A stretch of 64,000 nt of DNA from Micromussa lordhowensis (GCA_964020085.1 OZ026606.1:20932101-20996100), one strand, 5' to 3'. Shown: positions 34,149 to 44,472, counted from the stretch's first letter. Numbers and translations are program-made. Notes: generated by a model not told the origin, from the sequence alone.

Positions 34149-36276
34149 ATGGAAAGTTCTGTTGAAAGTGAAGTCGTTACGAATTTGAATATGGAAAGTT
34201 CTTTTGGCGCCAAAACTGTCCCGGAGGGTACTGATGGTGCTGTGGATGATAATGGGGCTTCACAATTTGCTGATGGCCCGAATGAACCCCGATCGTATGT
34301 AAATGCAGATTCCTATGCCTCGAGAGCGGCCAGAACGGTCGTGTTTCTTCTGATAAACCAACCTGGCGGCTTCCTACTCATTCCGCGGCTAATGATATGC
34401 CGAAACGCCCCAGAACACGGCTTTATTTACGCCATCACGTTCCCCATCGGCGAGATCTGTCTTTGAAGCCTTGAGTATGGCACATATTGATGCCTCGGAT
34501 ATTCAGTGCATGCAACGAAAGATGAACAGTGAGGTTGTAATTACTTTCAAGTCAGTGGATGTTAAGGAAAAATTTCTTCGTTTAAACGCTCTCACCGTTG
34601 GAGAGTACAGCTACGCGGCGCAAGACACTGATCGCCCTATGACCTTTTTGACAATATATGACGCTCCATTTGAACTGAGCGATTTGGCCATTAACAGGCG
34701 GCTTGCGCCCTTTTGTGAGGTTGTGCATTATCGCCGGGGCAAATTCGATTTTATGCCAGGAGTCTACAATGGCCTACGTCATTACCGCGTGAGGGTAACA
34801 AAGCCTGTCCCAAGTTTTATCCGGTTTGGTAAATACCAGATTTTATTGAAGCATGACGGCCAGGTACCAACCTGTCGGCGCTGTAACCTCGCTGGTCATT
34901 TTAGTAATGATTGCAACCTGAAGGTTTGTTTTAATTGCGAAAACATTGCGCATGAGGCTGGTTCGTGTCCGGCCTCACCTTTATGTCATTTTTGCAAAGA
35001 AGCTGGCCATACTAGCCGCGAATGCGGTTATTCTTGGGTTTCGTCATTAATCAAGGGTACCACAACAGATGAGTCAGCCCCTGTTAATGTGGATTGTTAC
35101 GATGGGGAAGATAGTGCGGCCTCCTTGAAGACCCGCTCGGGAGACTCATTTAAATGGGCCGAGGATTCGGACCTCTGCAATGAGGATGAAGAGGATGACG
35201 ATTTTAGGGATGCCGAGGCGCAACCTCTTGCTGCGGTTTTGCACGTGAGTACGTTGCCCGCTGATCCGTCCTCTTTTGAGCCATCTGAAAATGAGTCAGC
35301 TGCCACTGAACCATCGACCGCTAAGTCGACAGCGGTTGGGCAGTCTGTACTAGCTGCTGTACTGCCTACAGAATCTCTGCCTAATGCCCAACCAAATCAG
35401 ACTGCCGAGAAGCAGGCCTCCCCGGCCGACCATGGCACCGATGTACTGCCTACAGAATCTCTGCCTGATGCCCAACCAAATCAGACTGCCGAGAACCAGG
35501 CCTTCCCGGCCGACCATGGCACCGATGTACTGCCTACAGAATCTCTGCCTAATGCCCAACCAAATCAGACTGCCAAGAACCAGGCCTCCCCGGCCGACCA
35601 TGGCACCGATGTACTGCCTACAGAATCTCTGCCTGATGCCCAACCAAATCAGACTGCCGAGAACCAGGCCTCCCCGGCCGACCATGGCACCGATGTACTG
35701 CCTACAGAATCTCTGCCTAATGCCCAACCAAATCAGACTGCCGAGAACCAGGCCTCCCCGGCCGACCATGGCACCGATGTACTGCCTACAGAATCTCTGC
35801 CTGATGCCCAACCAAATCAGACTGCCGAGAACCAGGCCTCCCCGGCCGACCATGTACTGCCTACAGAATCTCTGCCTGATGCCAAACCAAATCAGACTGC
35901 CGAGAACCAGGCCTCCCCGGCCGACCATCAGCCTGATGGAGTACCAGATTCTCAGGGCTTCATAAAGACCCCAGTCGTAATTAATGACCTAAGTCAGCCA
36001 TCTTATCCTTCAACTGCGCTTCATTCTTCAGCTAGTAAAAACCGGGTTTCCGTCCGTGTTCCTAGACTTACCCGCCGAACCTTCGCTGTGGCTCCTACAG
36101 CTCTAGAAGCAGCTGCCCTCCGCAAGAAAAATCACCCTTTTGTCTCTGAAGAGTCGCAGACTCCCGCTGCCTCTTCTACGCCCATGGAGACTACGGTAGA
36201 CCTAAAACGCAAGGCTCAAGCCCAGGCCGACGCTCCCCCCAAGGAGAGGCGGGAGAAAAAAAAAGGCAGGAAGTAG
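34149..36276 (+). pseudogene. LINE ORF1, RNA-binding protein with CCHC knuckles and 28-residue repeats
   Basis: ATG at 34149. The first frame is lost at 34330-34460 (stop at 34464-34466), and the protein resumes in another frame before 34477, apparently through two shifts. The main part has an RRM-like region (residues about 20-150 of the second frame) and three zinc knuckles: C-R-R-C..H..C, C-F-N-C..H..C and C-H-F-C..H..C (about 34870-35030). An acidic Ser-rich linker follows, then seven copies of an 84-bp (28-codon) repeat containing 'LPNAQPNQTAE' and 'QASPADHGTD' (35359 to about 35930; the last step is 75 bp). It ends in a very basic C terminus (KERREKKKGRK). The knuckles are typical of Tx1-clade ORF1, which packages element RNA. 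Confidence 0.85.
35359..35935 (+). repeat. 84-bp coding minisatellite in ORF1
   Basis: 'gtactgcctacagaatctct' recurs at 35359, 35443, 35527, 35611, 35695, 35779 and 35854. The first six are 84 bp apart; the last step is 75 bp, lacking three codons. Copies alternate between Asn and Asp at one codon (LPN/LPD), suggesting that expansion proceeded by dimers. Composite A retains only a final repeat. The frames on the other strand here are shadows. Confidence 0.92.
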
Positions 36277-37215
36277 ATAGTTTTACTTTTTTCCCTGTAT
36301 TTCGAGTCCTTTTTCCAAGACAATTTCAAGGTTTTGACTATTAATGCGAGTGGTTTGGGGAGTCCCCTTAATAATAACCTCCTCTTTGATCTCATTGAGA
36401 AATCTGCATGTGATATTTGTTTCGTTCAGGAAACTTTAGTTAGTTCTGAGGCAAATATCAAAGTTCTTTCCCGTAGATGGCTGGGCCGTAGTTATTGGTC
36501 CCCCTCAATTGGCAAACAGGGAGGTGTTGCCGTGTCTTGGAAAAAGGACTCTAATGGGCGTATAATTAGTATTCTGGTTAGAATCGACGGTGTAGATCTT
36601 AACTTCGTCAATATTTATGCTCCCACCAATCGTACTGATCGAAAATTGTTTTACGAATCCCTTCATGAATACTTTGTTCCTGCGTCCGCTCTCGTGGTCG
36701 GTGGCGATTTCAATTGTTATGAAAATGCACTCGATCAATTTGGCGGGAATGTTTCAGTCGGTTGTGAATGTAAATCTCTAAAATCTGATTTTCTTTTGGT
36801 TGATGCGTGGCGTAAGTTACACCCTAGCGCGCGCGAATTCACCTGGTTCAACCATGATTATTCAATTGCTAGTCGCTCAGACAAGTTCTTTGTCTCAAAG
36901 GAGTGGTTTACATCTGATTGCCAATGTGACATCTCACCTTGTCCGCTTTCTGATCACGATTTTGTTTCTTTTGTTTTTGATATCCCTGATGCCGCTAAGC
37001 GCGGCCCAGGGGTGTGGAAATTAAATAACTCGTTCCTTCATGACAAAACCTTCTGTGGTATTATTCGTAATTTAATTCAAAGTCACGTTTTGTATTTTCC
37101 TTCATTTCCGTCTCCTCAAGATTGGTGGGAGTTTTTAAAGTTTCTATCACAGGAGAATCGATTTTGTTTTCCCACCAAATGCGCCGGCAATTGTGTCGAG
37201 ATCGTGTTTTTCTAA
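36277..37215 (+). pseudogene. LINE ORF2, AP-type endonuclease domain
   Basis: The frame continues in register from the ORF1 stop (TAG 36274-36276) with no stop between and no ATG anywhere up to 37215. The domain spans about 36320-36990: 'TINASG', 'CFVQETL' with catalytic Glu, 'VNIYAPTN', 'VVGGDFNC', 'SRSDKFFVS' and 'LSDHDFVSF', the catalytic set of AP endonuclease-like LINE nucleases. Eleven codons are deleted after 'GGVAV' relative to composite A. Near 37165 a frameshift moves the protein into the RT frame. Confidence 0.85.
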
Positions 37216-39818
37216 CGAATAAATTAATTAGTCTTCGTCAACGCCTGGTCAACGGTGACAATTTCGTTGTTGATTCTATTCAAGATATAGAATGCCGCTT
37301 AAAGCTCATCTACACTAAAGGAATCGAAGGAATTTTAGTCCGCAGTCGAGCGGAATGGCTTGAGGAGGGCGAACGCCCAACTCGTTATTTTTTTCAGCTG
37401 CACTCTTCCAATGGGCAGAGAAGCAAAATATCATCGATATATAATTCATCCGGCGTTGAGGTTTCGTCACAAGATGAAATTGAGCAGGCACATGTTGATT
37501 TCAATTCTTCCTTGTTTTCGGAAGAACTGGTTGATATTGTTTTCCAGGATGATCTTTTGTCTTCACTTTCTCGCCAGCTGTCGCATCATCAGTCGTCATT
37601 GTGCGAGGGCACAATGACGATTGATGAAATTTCCTTTGCAGTTAAGAACATGAATACGAACAAATCTCCCGGGCCCTATGGTTTAACCGTTGAATTTTAT
37701 CGTTAATTTTGGGATATAATAGCTCCTCATTTAGTTCTTGTTTTCAACTCCTGTTTTCAAGCTGGTGAGATGGGTGAATCCAAGAAAACAAGTAATACTC
37801 GCGTGATCTATAAAAAGGGGGATCGGAAATCTCTTAAAAATTGGAGACCGATCTCCCTTCTCAATGTTGATTATAATATCTGCTCTAAGGCTATGTCTAT
37901 TCGCCCTTCTAAAGTCCTGGAATTCATTGTTGATCCTGACCAAACATGCTCTGTTCCTGGGCGGAAGATTTCAGCGAATCTTCATACTCTTAGGGATATT
38001 TTAGATTACCTTGACCGCACAGGGGAAGCTGGTATTTTAGTAAGTCTTGATCAGGAGAAAGCCTTTGATCGCGTAAACCGTTCTTTTCTACAAAGTTTGC
38101 TAACTCGTTTTGGTTTTGGCCCCTCTTTTCGTAACTGGATTAACACGTTTTATAAAGGTGCTAATATGCGCGTTATTGTGAATGAATGGCTCACAGAGCC
38201 GATACCTTTGTCTCGCGGCGTTCGCCAGGGGGATTCCTTTTCCCCAATGCTATATATTCTTTGCGTTGAAACTCTTCCATGTCAAATACGTTCATGCTCC
38301 CAAATTGAAGGCTTTCTCTAACCTGGTGCTAACGGGTCTCAATATAAAGTAGGTATTTATGCTGATGACACGACTAGTCTAGTCAAATCTGTTTATTCTC
38401 TTGCAGCCCTCTTTCGCGTAATCAACGTGTACGAGAGGGGATCTGGAGCGAAATACAATGTATCCAAAACAGAGGCCATGTGGCTGGGCGCGTGGCGCTC
38501 TCGCGCTGACCAGCCGTTTGGCCTCACATGGGTAACAAAAATGAAAATTCTAGGGGTTGTTTTCGGACAGAACGCAGAGTCTGACAATTGGCGGCCAAAG
38601 CTTAAGAAGTTAGAAAATCATCTTAATTTTTGAAAATCTCGCTCTTTATCCCTGGTGGACAAGTCCCTGATTGTGAATACAATAGGAATTAGCAAACTCC
38701 TGTATCTAGCTACTATTCTTCCTGTCCCTCAATGGGTTATTTCGGAGGTAAATAATTTGATTTGGCCTTTCCTATGGGGTTGCCGAATGGAGACCGTCAG
38801 CCGACAGTCGAGTCATCAGCCCTTCCTAAAAGGCAGTCTAGGCATCATTAACTTTAAGATCAAGGCAGATGCCTTAAAGTTAGCATCAGTAGTTTCTAAT
38901 TGCTCCAATGCCGATTCAAAGTCTTTTTATCTCATTAAGTATTTTTTCGGGGCTAAGCTATCTCCAATTCGACCGGAGTGGCGTTTCCTTCGGGATAACT
39001 CCTCCCCGAGTGCTCAACTTCTAACACCGTTTTATTCGAATTGCCTTTCTGTTTTGACCAGTCTCCGTAAGATCTTGTCTTGCCAAGACTGGCACAATTT
39101 TGTTTTTACTTCAAAGAAATGTTATTACACTCTACTTAACGAAAAGTCATCCTCACCCGTTATTCACCGATACTGGGTCTCGTTTTTAACTATTGGTTTT
39201 GACTTGGATCGGCATTGGTCACTTGTTCGTGATGAGTTTTGTGAGAATTTCAAAAATGATCTACTTTGGTTAATTGTATTACGCGCGGTTAAGGTTCGCA
39301 ACGCATTGAAAAATTGGGGCTACATTAACTCCGATTGCTGTGCGTCGTGCTCTCGAAAGGAAACAATCGACCACTGTTTCCTTAATTGCTCCCGCGTGAA
39401 GGCCGTTTGGTCACACTTCTCGCCTTTTTTGTCTTCTCTTCTTGGTGTGAAATTTCTACCTAACTGCATTTCCGTCCTCTTTTTCCAATGGCCCCGTGCA
39501 GACGCTAAGAGTGCAAGCTTGGCCAGATTTCTGATTAAAACAACTCTTTACGGAATTTGGAAATTCCGAAATAAAGCCACTTTTCATAATGGTCATGAAG
39601 ATTCCCAGGCTATTATTCGTTACATTAAAACAGATATCCGGAAAAGAATTTCTTTCGATCACTTTCGCTTGTCGCAGTCCGATTTTGCATCCGCCTGGGA
39701 ATCTACACTTTGTAAAGTTGCCGACTCTTCTTTTCATGTTCTTCTCTTGTTTAGTCAATTTTATAGTTGGACAGAGACATTCTTGAACATTATATTTGAC
39801 AGTGTGAAGCTGAAGTAA
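37122..39818 (+). pseudogene. LINE ORF2, reverse transcriptase and C-terminal domain
   Basis: One reading frame from about 37165 to TAA 39816-39818, carrying three in-frame stops (TAA 37704-37706, TAA 38319-38321, TGA 38631-38633). Composite A has sense codons at the last two; the first lies in the part deleted there. Motifs in order: 'NKSPGPYGLT' (37660s), 'KNWRPISLLN', 'LVSLDQEKAFDRV' (first catalytic Asp), 'RGVRQGDSFSPMLY', 'YADD' (38358-38369), 'KILGVVFG', and at the C terminus a Cys-His motif (CCASCSRKETIDHCFLNCSR, about 39340). This order is that of L1/Tx1-type reverse transcriptases. Without the stops and shift it would be full length for the family. Confidence 0.88.
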
Positions 39819-39937
39819 TACTCTAGGTTTTTATTTTAATACGGAATTTCTATGTGAGGGGCCAGACCCATGTGCTTTGCACCTTTTATTAAGTACATTA
39901 GTAGTTTATTGTGAATAAACTCATTTCAAAAGTTAAA

Positions 39938-39985
39938 ATCAGACAATTAATCTGAGGGTCATGGGTTCAATTCCCATATTGGGCG
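39938..39985 (+). pseudogene. 3' half of tRNA-Lys at retrotransposon junction
   Basis: Same junction as at 31306. The LINE 3' end is followed by the anticodon arm onward. The loop reads CAATTAA in place of CTTTTAA, and one T-loop base differs (TTCAATT). The 5' half of the gene is absent. Confidence 0.88.
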
Positions 39986-40439
39986 ATTCTATTTCTTTTG
40001 GCTTTTTTACAACACACAATTAAACAGATATTGCGAAAACCTTTTTGAAGTCATCATATCCACCCACTAAAATGAGTTGTACTTAATATGTTAGCCCCAT
40101 AATAGATCATTCTCTCTCGCCTCATAAGGTCTTTACTACCAAAAAACGGAGGTTTACAGTTAAAAATCAAGCTATATTTCAATTTAAAAAAGTAATTGTT
40201 GTCCATAATTGTTTCCAAATATGTTATCAGTCCCTCAAACGTATCCAGGCCTCAAAAACAATCAGAAGAACCTGAATACCACTTGAGTCTACCTAAATTC
40301 ACGGAGGGCTCAATGGAAAAGTCTATTTAATACTATTCAAGACAAAATGATACTTTAAACGCTATTCCTCGGGTGCTTTAATAAAAATTAAAGAGAAGTA
40401 ACAAAGATTTTAATAAAAGGGAGAAAATTCTCAAAAGTG

Positions 40440-40525
40440 TGCCTCGTGTGAGGATCGAACTCACGACCTTCAGATTTCTAATTCAGATAATTAGAATGCA
40501 ACGCTTCCTACTGCGCTAACGAGGC
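40440..40525 (-). pseudogene. tRNA-Met-like gene with altered anticodon arm
   Basis: Acceptor, B box and T arm are intact, but the 5' anticodon strand reads 'gcgttgcattctaattatct', so the CAT anticodon is gone. Instead 'ttctaatt' pairs perfectly with 'aattagaa' of the insert, making an 8-bp hairpin. Confidence 0.7.
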
Positions 40526-40793
40526 ACCTGTATGACCTATTATAAACTTAGCATGGTGATCACAATGACAAGTTTGAAGAACACCCACGTTAATTGACTA
40601 TTAAAGCGAGATAGACAAGCCAGAGTAAAAAACGATGCAACGTCAAAGAACTAGAGGGGAATCAAGACCAACCGCAATCTCGGTATGATCAGATTTAGAA
40701 TTCCACCTATTATTCTTGTTATATTGTCACCATAACATCAGTAACTTGATGTGAACTGGGCTCACGGCGCAAGTCCATCATTTTGTAAGAGCC

Positions 40794-40866
40794 GCCCGGT
40801 TAGCTCAGTCGGTAGAGCATCAGACTTTTAATCTGAGGGTCATGGGTTCAAGTCCCATATTGGGCG
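40794..40866 (+). tRNA. tRNA-Lys(UUU), reference copy
   Basis: 73 nt: 7-bp acceptor (GCCCGGT/ATTGGGC, two G-U pairs), D arm GCTC/GAGC, anticodon stem TCAGA/TCTGA with loop CTTTTAA (anticodon TTT at loop positions 3-5), T stem ATGGG/CCCAT, discriminator G. A box TAGCTCAGTCGG and B box GGTTCAAGTCC match Pol III consensus. The sequence is very close to vertebrate tRNA-Lys-UUU, which reads AAA/AAG. T runs follow within about 15 bp. Ten copies in the array have exactly this sequence; others are described by their differences from it. Confidence 0.93.
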
Positions 40867-41134
40867 ATTCTGTTTCTTTTGTTTTTGTACAAGACACAAT
40901 TCAACAGAAAGTAAGAGAAGCTTTTTGAAGTCATATCCACTCAGTAAAAATAGTTGTACTTAATATGTTAGCCCCATAATAGATCATTCTCTCTCGCCTC
41001 ATAAAGTCTTTACTACCAGAAAATAAAGGTTTACAGTTAAAAATCAGGTTATATTTTGATTTCAAAAAGTAATTGTTGTCCATAATTGTTTCCAGATATG
41101 TTATCAGTCCCTCAAACGTATCCAGGCCTCAAAC

Positions 41135-41179
41135 ATTAACAGATGTAGAGCTACCCTGTAGAAAAGCTGTTAATAAATC

Positions 41180-41220
<41 letters not shown>

Positions 41221-41221
41221 T
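41135..41221 (+). mobile_element. Short retro-insertion with (TTA)n tail in array spacer
   Basis: 87 bp absent from all other units: 'attaacagatgtagagctac' onward, ending in about 12 TTA repeats and bounded by 'aaac' on both sides (4-bp target duplication, 41131-41134 and 41222-41225). It looks like a heavily 5'-truncated non-LTR element. It accounts exactly for the 91-bp excess of this unit. Confidence 0.8.
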
Positions 41222-41407
41222 AAACACAGCCAAAAGAATCTGAATACCAGTTGACTCTATCTTGAATCAAGGAGGACTCGATGGAAAAGTCTATTTGATA
41301 CTATTCAAGACAAAATGATACTTTAAACGATATCCCTCGAGTGCTTTAATAAAAATAAAAGAGCAGTAACAAAGACTTCGATAAAAGGGAGAAAATTCTC
41401 AAAAGTG

Positions 41408-41493
41408 TGCCTCGTGTGAGGATCGAACTCACGACCTTCAGATTTCTAATTCAGACAATGAGACTGACGCGCTGCCTACTGCGCTAACGAGGC
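41408..41493 (-). tRNA. tRNA-Met(CAU), intron-containing; change next to anticodon
   Basis: As the reference at 42290, but the base 3' of the anticodon and the first insert base are changed (CATTG for CATAA). The CAT anticodon is kept. Confidence 0.8.
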
Positions 41494-41761
41494 ACCTGAA
41501 CGACTGCTTTGAAACTTAGCATGGTGTTCAGAATGACAAGTTTGAACAAAACCCACGTTAATTGACTATTAAAGCGAGATAGACAAGCCAGAGTACAAAA
41601 CGATGCAACGTCAAAGAACTAGATGGGAATCAAGACCAACCGCAATCTCGGTATGATCAGAATTAGAATTCCACATCTTATTCTTGTTATGTTGTCACGA
41701 TAACATCAGTAACTTGATATGAACTGGTCTCACGGCACACGTCCATCATTTTGTAAGAGCC

Positions 41762-41834
41762 GCCCGGTTAGCTCAGTCGGTAGAGCATCAGACTTTTAAT
41801 CTGAGGGTCAAGGGTTCAAGTCCCATATTGGGCG
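41762..41834 (+). tRNA. tRNA-Lys(UUU), T-stem variant
   Basis: One difference: T stem AAGGG instead of ATGGG, which breaks one pair with CCCAT. Confidence 0.8.
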
Positions 41835-42289
41835 ATTCTATTTCTTTTGTTTTTGTACAAGACACAATTCAACAGAAAGTGAGAGAAGCTTTTTGAAGTC
41901 ATATCCACTCAGTTAAAATAGTTGTACTTAATATGTTAGCCCCATAATAGATCATTCTCTCTCGCCTCATAAAGTCTTCAAGTTACTACCAAAAAATGAA
42001 GGTTTACAGTTAAAAATCAGGTTTTATTTTGTTTTAAAAAAGTAATAGCTGTCCATAATTGTTTCCAGATATGTTATCAGTCCCTCAAACGCATCCAGGC
42101 CTCAAACACAGCCAAAAGAATATGAATACCAGTTGACACTATCTTGAGTCAAGGAGGACTCGATGGAAAAGTCTATTTGATATTATTCAAGACAAAATGA
42201 TACTTTAAGCGATATTCCTCGAGTGCTTTAATAAAAATAAAAGAGAAGTAACAAAGATTTCGATAAAAGGGAGAAGATTCTCAAAAGTG

Positions 42290-42375
42290 TGCCTCGTGTG
42301 AGGATCGAACTCACGACCTTCAGATTTCTAATTCAGATTATGAGACTGACGCGCTGCCTACTGCGCTAACGAGGC
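42290..42375 (-). tRNA. Elongator tRNA-Met(CAU) with 13-nt intron, reference copy
   Basis: 86 nt on the - strand. Acceptor GCCTCGT/ACGAGGC, D arm GCGC/GCGC, anticodon stem TCAGT/TCTGA, loop C-T-CAT-A-A, T arm GTGAG/CTCAC with TTCGATC, discriminator A. Removing 13 nt (ATCTGAATTAGAA) after the base 3' to the anticodon leaves a 73-nt tRNA almost identical to vertebrate elongator tRNA-Met. The insert lies at position 37/38, the canonical eukaryotic tRNA intron site. ATCTGAA occurs at the insert start and again across its 3' boundary, so it may have arisen as a short duplication. A and B boxes are intact and a TTTT terminator follows by 3 nt. Nineteen copies have this sequence. Confidence 0.9.
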
Positions 42376-42643
42376 ACCTGTACGACTGCTTTGAAACTTT
42401 TCATGGTGTTCAGAATGACAAGTTTGAAGAACACCCACGTTAATTGACTATTAAAGCGAGATAGACAAGCCAGAGTACAAAATGATGCAACGTCAAAGAA
42501 CTAGAGGGGAATCAAGACCAACCGCAATCTCGGTATGATCAGAATTAGAATTCCACATCTTATTCTTGTTATATTGTCACGATAACATCAGTAACTTGAT
42601 GTGAACTGGTCTCACGGCGCAGGTCCATCATTTTGTATATGCC

Positions 42644-42717
42644 GCCCGGGTAATCTCAGTCGGTAGAGCATCAGACTTTTAATCTGAGGGTCATGGGTTC
42701 AAGTCCCATATTGGGCG
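42644..42717 (+). tRNA. tRNA-Lys(UUU), 74-nt variant B (A box altered)
   Basis: The 5' end reads GCCCGGGTAATCTCAG in place of GCCCGGTTAGCTCAG: one inserted base and a changed D stem and A box, plus a G-A mismatch at the base of the acceptor. Anticodon and T arms are unchanged. It is preceded by 'gtatat' instead of 'gtaagag'. Expression is doubtful. Confidence 0.6.
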
Positions 42718-43167
42718 ATTCTGTTTCTTTTGTTTTTGTACAAGACACAATTCAACAGAAAGTGAGAGAAGCTTTTTGAAGTCATATCCACTCAGTAAAA
42801 ATAGTTGTACTTAATATGTTAGCCCCATAATAGATCATTCTCTCTCGCCTCATAAAGTCTTTACTACCAAAAAATAAAGGTTTACAGTTAAAAATCAGGT
42901 TATATTTTGATTTCAAAAAGTAATTGTTGTCCATAATTGTTTCCAGATATGTTATCAGTCCCTCAAACGTATCCAGGCCTCAAACACAGCCAAAAGAATC
43001 TGAATACCAGTTGACTCTATCTTGAATCAAGGAGGACTCGATGGAAAAGTCTATTTGATACTATTCAAGACAAAATGATACTTTAAACGATATTCCTCGA
43101 GTGCTTTAATAAAAATAAAAGAGAAGTAACAAAGATTTCGATAAAAGGGAGAAAATTCACAAAAGTG

Positions 43168-43253
43168 TGCCTCGTGTGAGGATCGAACTCACGACCTTCA
43201 GATTTCTAATTCAGATTATGAGACTGACGCGCTGCCTACTGCGCTAACGAGGC
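43168..43253 (-). tRNA. tRNA-Met(CAU), intron-containing
   Basis: Identical to the reference copy at 42290; the upstream flank is of the 'gaaaattcac' type. Confidence 0.88.
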
Positions 43254-43521
43254 ACCTGAACGACTGCTTTGAAACTTAGCATGGTGTTCAGAATGACAAG
43301 TTTGAAGAACACCCACGTTAATTGACTATTAAAGCGAGATAGACAAGCCAGAGTACAAAACGATGCAACGTCAAAGAACTAGAGGGGAATCAAGACCAAC
43401 CGCAATCTCGGTATGATCAGAATTAGAATTCCACATCTTATTCTTGTTATATTGTCACGATAACATCAGTAACTTGATGTGAACTGGTCTCACGGCGCAG
43501 GTCCATCATTTTGTAAGAGCC

Positions 43522-43594
43522 GCCCGGTTAGCTCAGTCGGTAGAGCATCAGACTTTTAATCTGAGGGTCATGGGTTCAAGTCCCATTTTGGGCG
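43522..43594 (+). tRNA. tRNA-Lys(UUU), acceptor variant A
   Basis: One difference: TTTTGGGC for ATTGGGC context (T at position 66), giving a T-T mismatch at the last acceptor pair. Shared with the copies at 45277 and 47032. Confidence 0.8.
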
Positions 43595-44044
43595 ATTCTA
43601 TTTCTTTTGTTTTTGTACAAGACACAATTCAACAGAAAGTGAGAGAAGCTTTTTGAAGTCATATCCACTCAGTAAAAATAGTTGTACTTAATATGTTAGC
43701 GCCCTAATAGATCATTCTCTCTCGCCTCATAAAGTCTTTACTACCAAAAAATAAAGGTTTACAGTTAAAAATCAGGTTATATTTTGATTTCAAAAAGTAA
43801 TTGTTGTCCATAATTGTTTCCAGATATGTTATCAGTCCCTCAAACGTATCCAGGCCTCAAACACAGCCAAAAGAATCTGAATACCAGTTGACTCTATCTT
43901 GAATCAAGGAGGACTCGACGGTAAAGTCTATTTGATACTATTCAAGACAAAATGATACTTTAAACGATATTCCTCGAGTGCTTTAATAAAAATAAAAGAG
44001 AAGTAACAAAGATTTCGATAAAAGGGAGAAGATTCTCAAAAGTG

Positions 44045-44130
44045 TGCCTCGTGTGAGGATCGAACTCACGACCTTCAGATTTCTAATTCAGATTATGAGA
44101 CTGACGCGCTGCCTACTGCGCTAACGAGGC
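44045..44130 (-). tRNA. tRNA-Met(CAU), intron-containing
   Basis: Reference sequence; followed on its strand by 'cacttttg'. Confidence 0.88.
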
Positions 44131-44398
44131 ACCTGAACGACTGCTTTGAAAGTTAGCATGGTGTTCAGAATGACAAGTTTGAAGAACACCCACGTTAATT
44201 GACTATTAAAGCGAGATAGACAAGCCAGAGTACAAAATGATGCAACGTCAAAGAACTAGAGGGGAATCAAGACCAACCGCAATCTCGGTATGATCAGAAT
44301 TAGAATTCCACATCTTATTCTTGTTATATTGTCACGATAACATCAGTAACTTGATGTGAACTGGTCTCACGGCGCAGGTCCATCATTTTGTATATGCC

Positions 44399-44472
44399 GC
44401 CCGGGTAATCTCAGTCGGTAGAGCATCAGACTTTTAATCTGAGGGTCATGGGTTCAAGTCCCATATTGGGCG
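44399..44472 (+). tRNA. tRNA-Lys(UUU), 74-nt variant B
   Basis: Same altered A box and 'tatat' 5' flank as the copy at 42644, two units upstream. Confidence 0.6.

Larger units (their letters stand above)
34051..39937 (+). mobile_element. Tx1/L1-type non-LTR retrotransposon, near full length (composite B)
   Basis: A short 5' UTR (about 34051-34148), ORF1 with zinc knuckles and tandem repeats, ORF2 with AP endonuclease, reverse transcriptase and a C-terminal Cys-His motif, and a 3' UTR of about 115 bp ending 'taaactcatttcaaaag'. The RT and ORF1 architecture match the Tx1 clade of the L1 group, which includes families that insert into specific RNA genes such as 5S rRNA and U2 snRNA. Its 3' end abuts a half tRNA-Lys. 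No poly-A tail is seen. Frameshifts and stops show that this copy is dead. Confidence 0.88.

Noticed and set aside
35350..35965. 192-193 codon frames on both strands over ORF1 repeats
   Set aside because: The 84-bp period is a multiple of three, so every stop-free frame of one repeat extends through all repeats. Only the frame continuous with the zinc knuckles is coding.
36274..36276. Programmed stop readthrough as an established property of this LINE
   Set aside because: Only one decayed copy shows the arrangement, so it is reported as a question rather than annotated.
31306..39985. Two independent tRNA-targeted LINE insertions
   Set aside because: Both junctions of the two composites match base for base in position, so they descend from one event by duplication.
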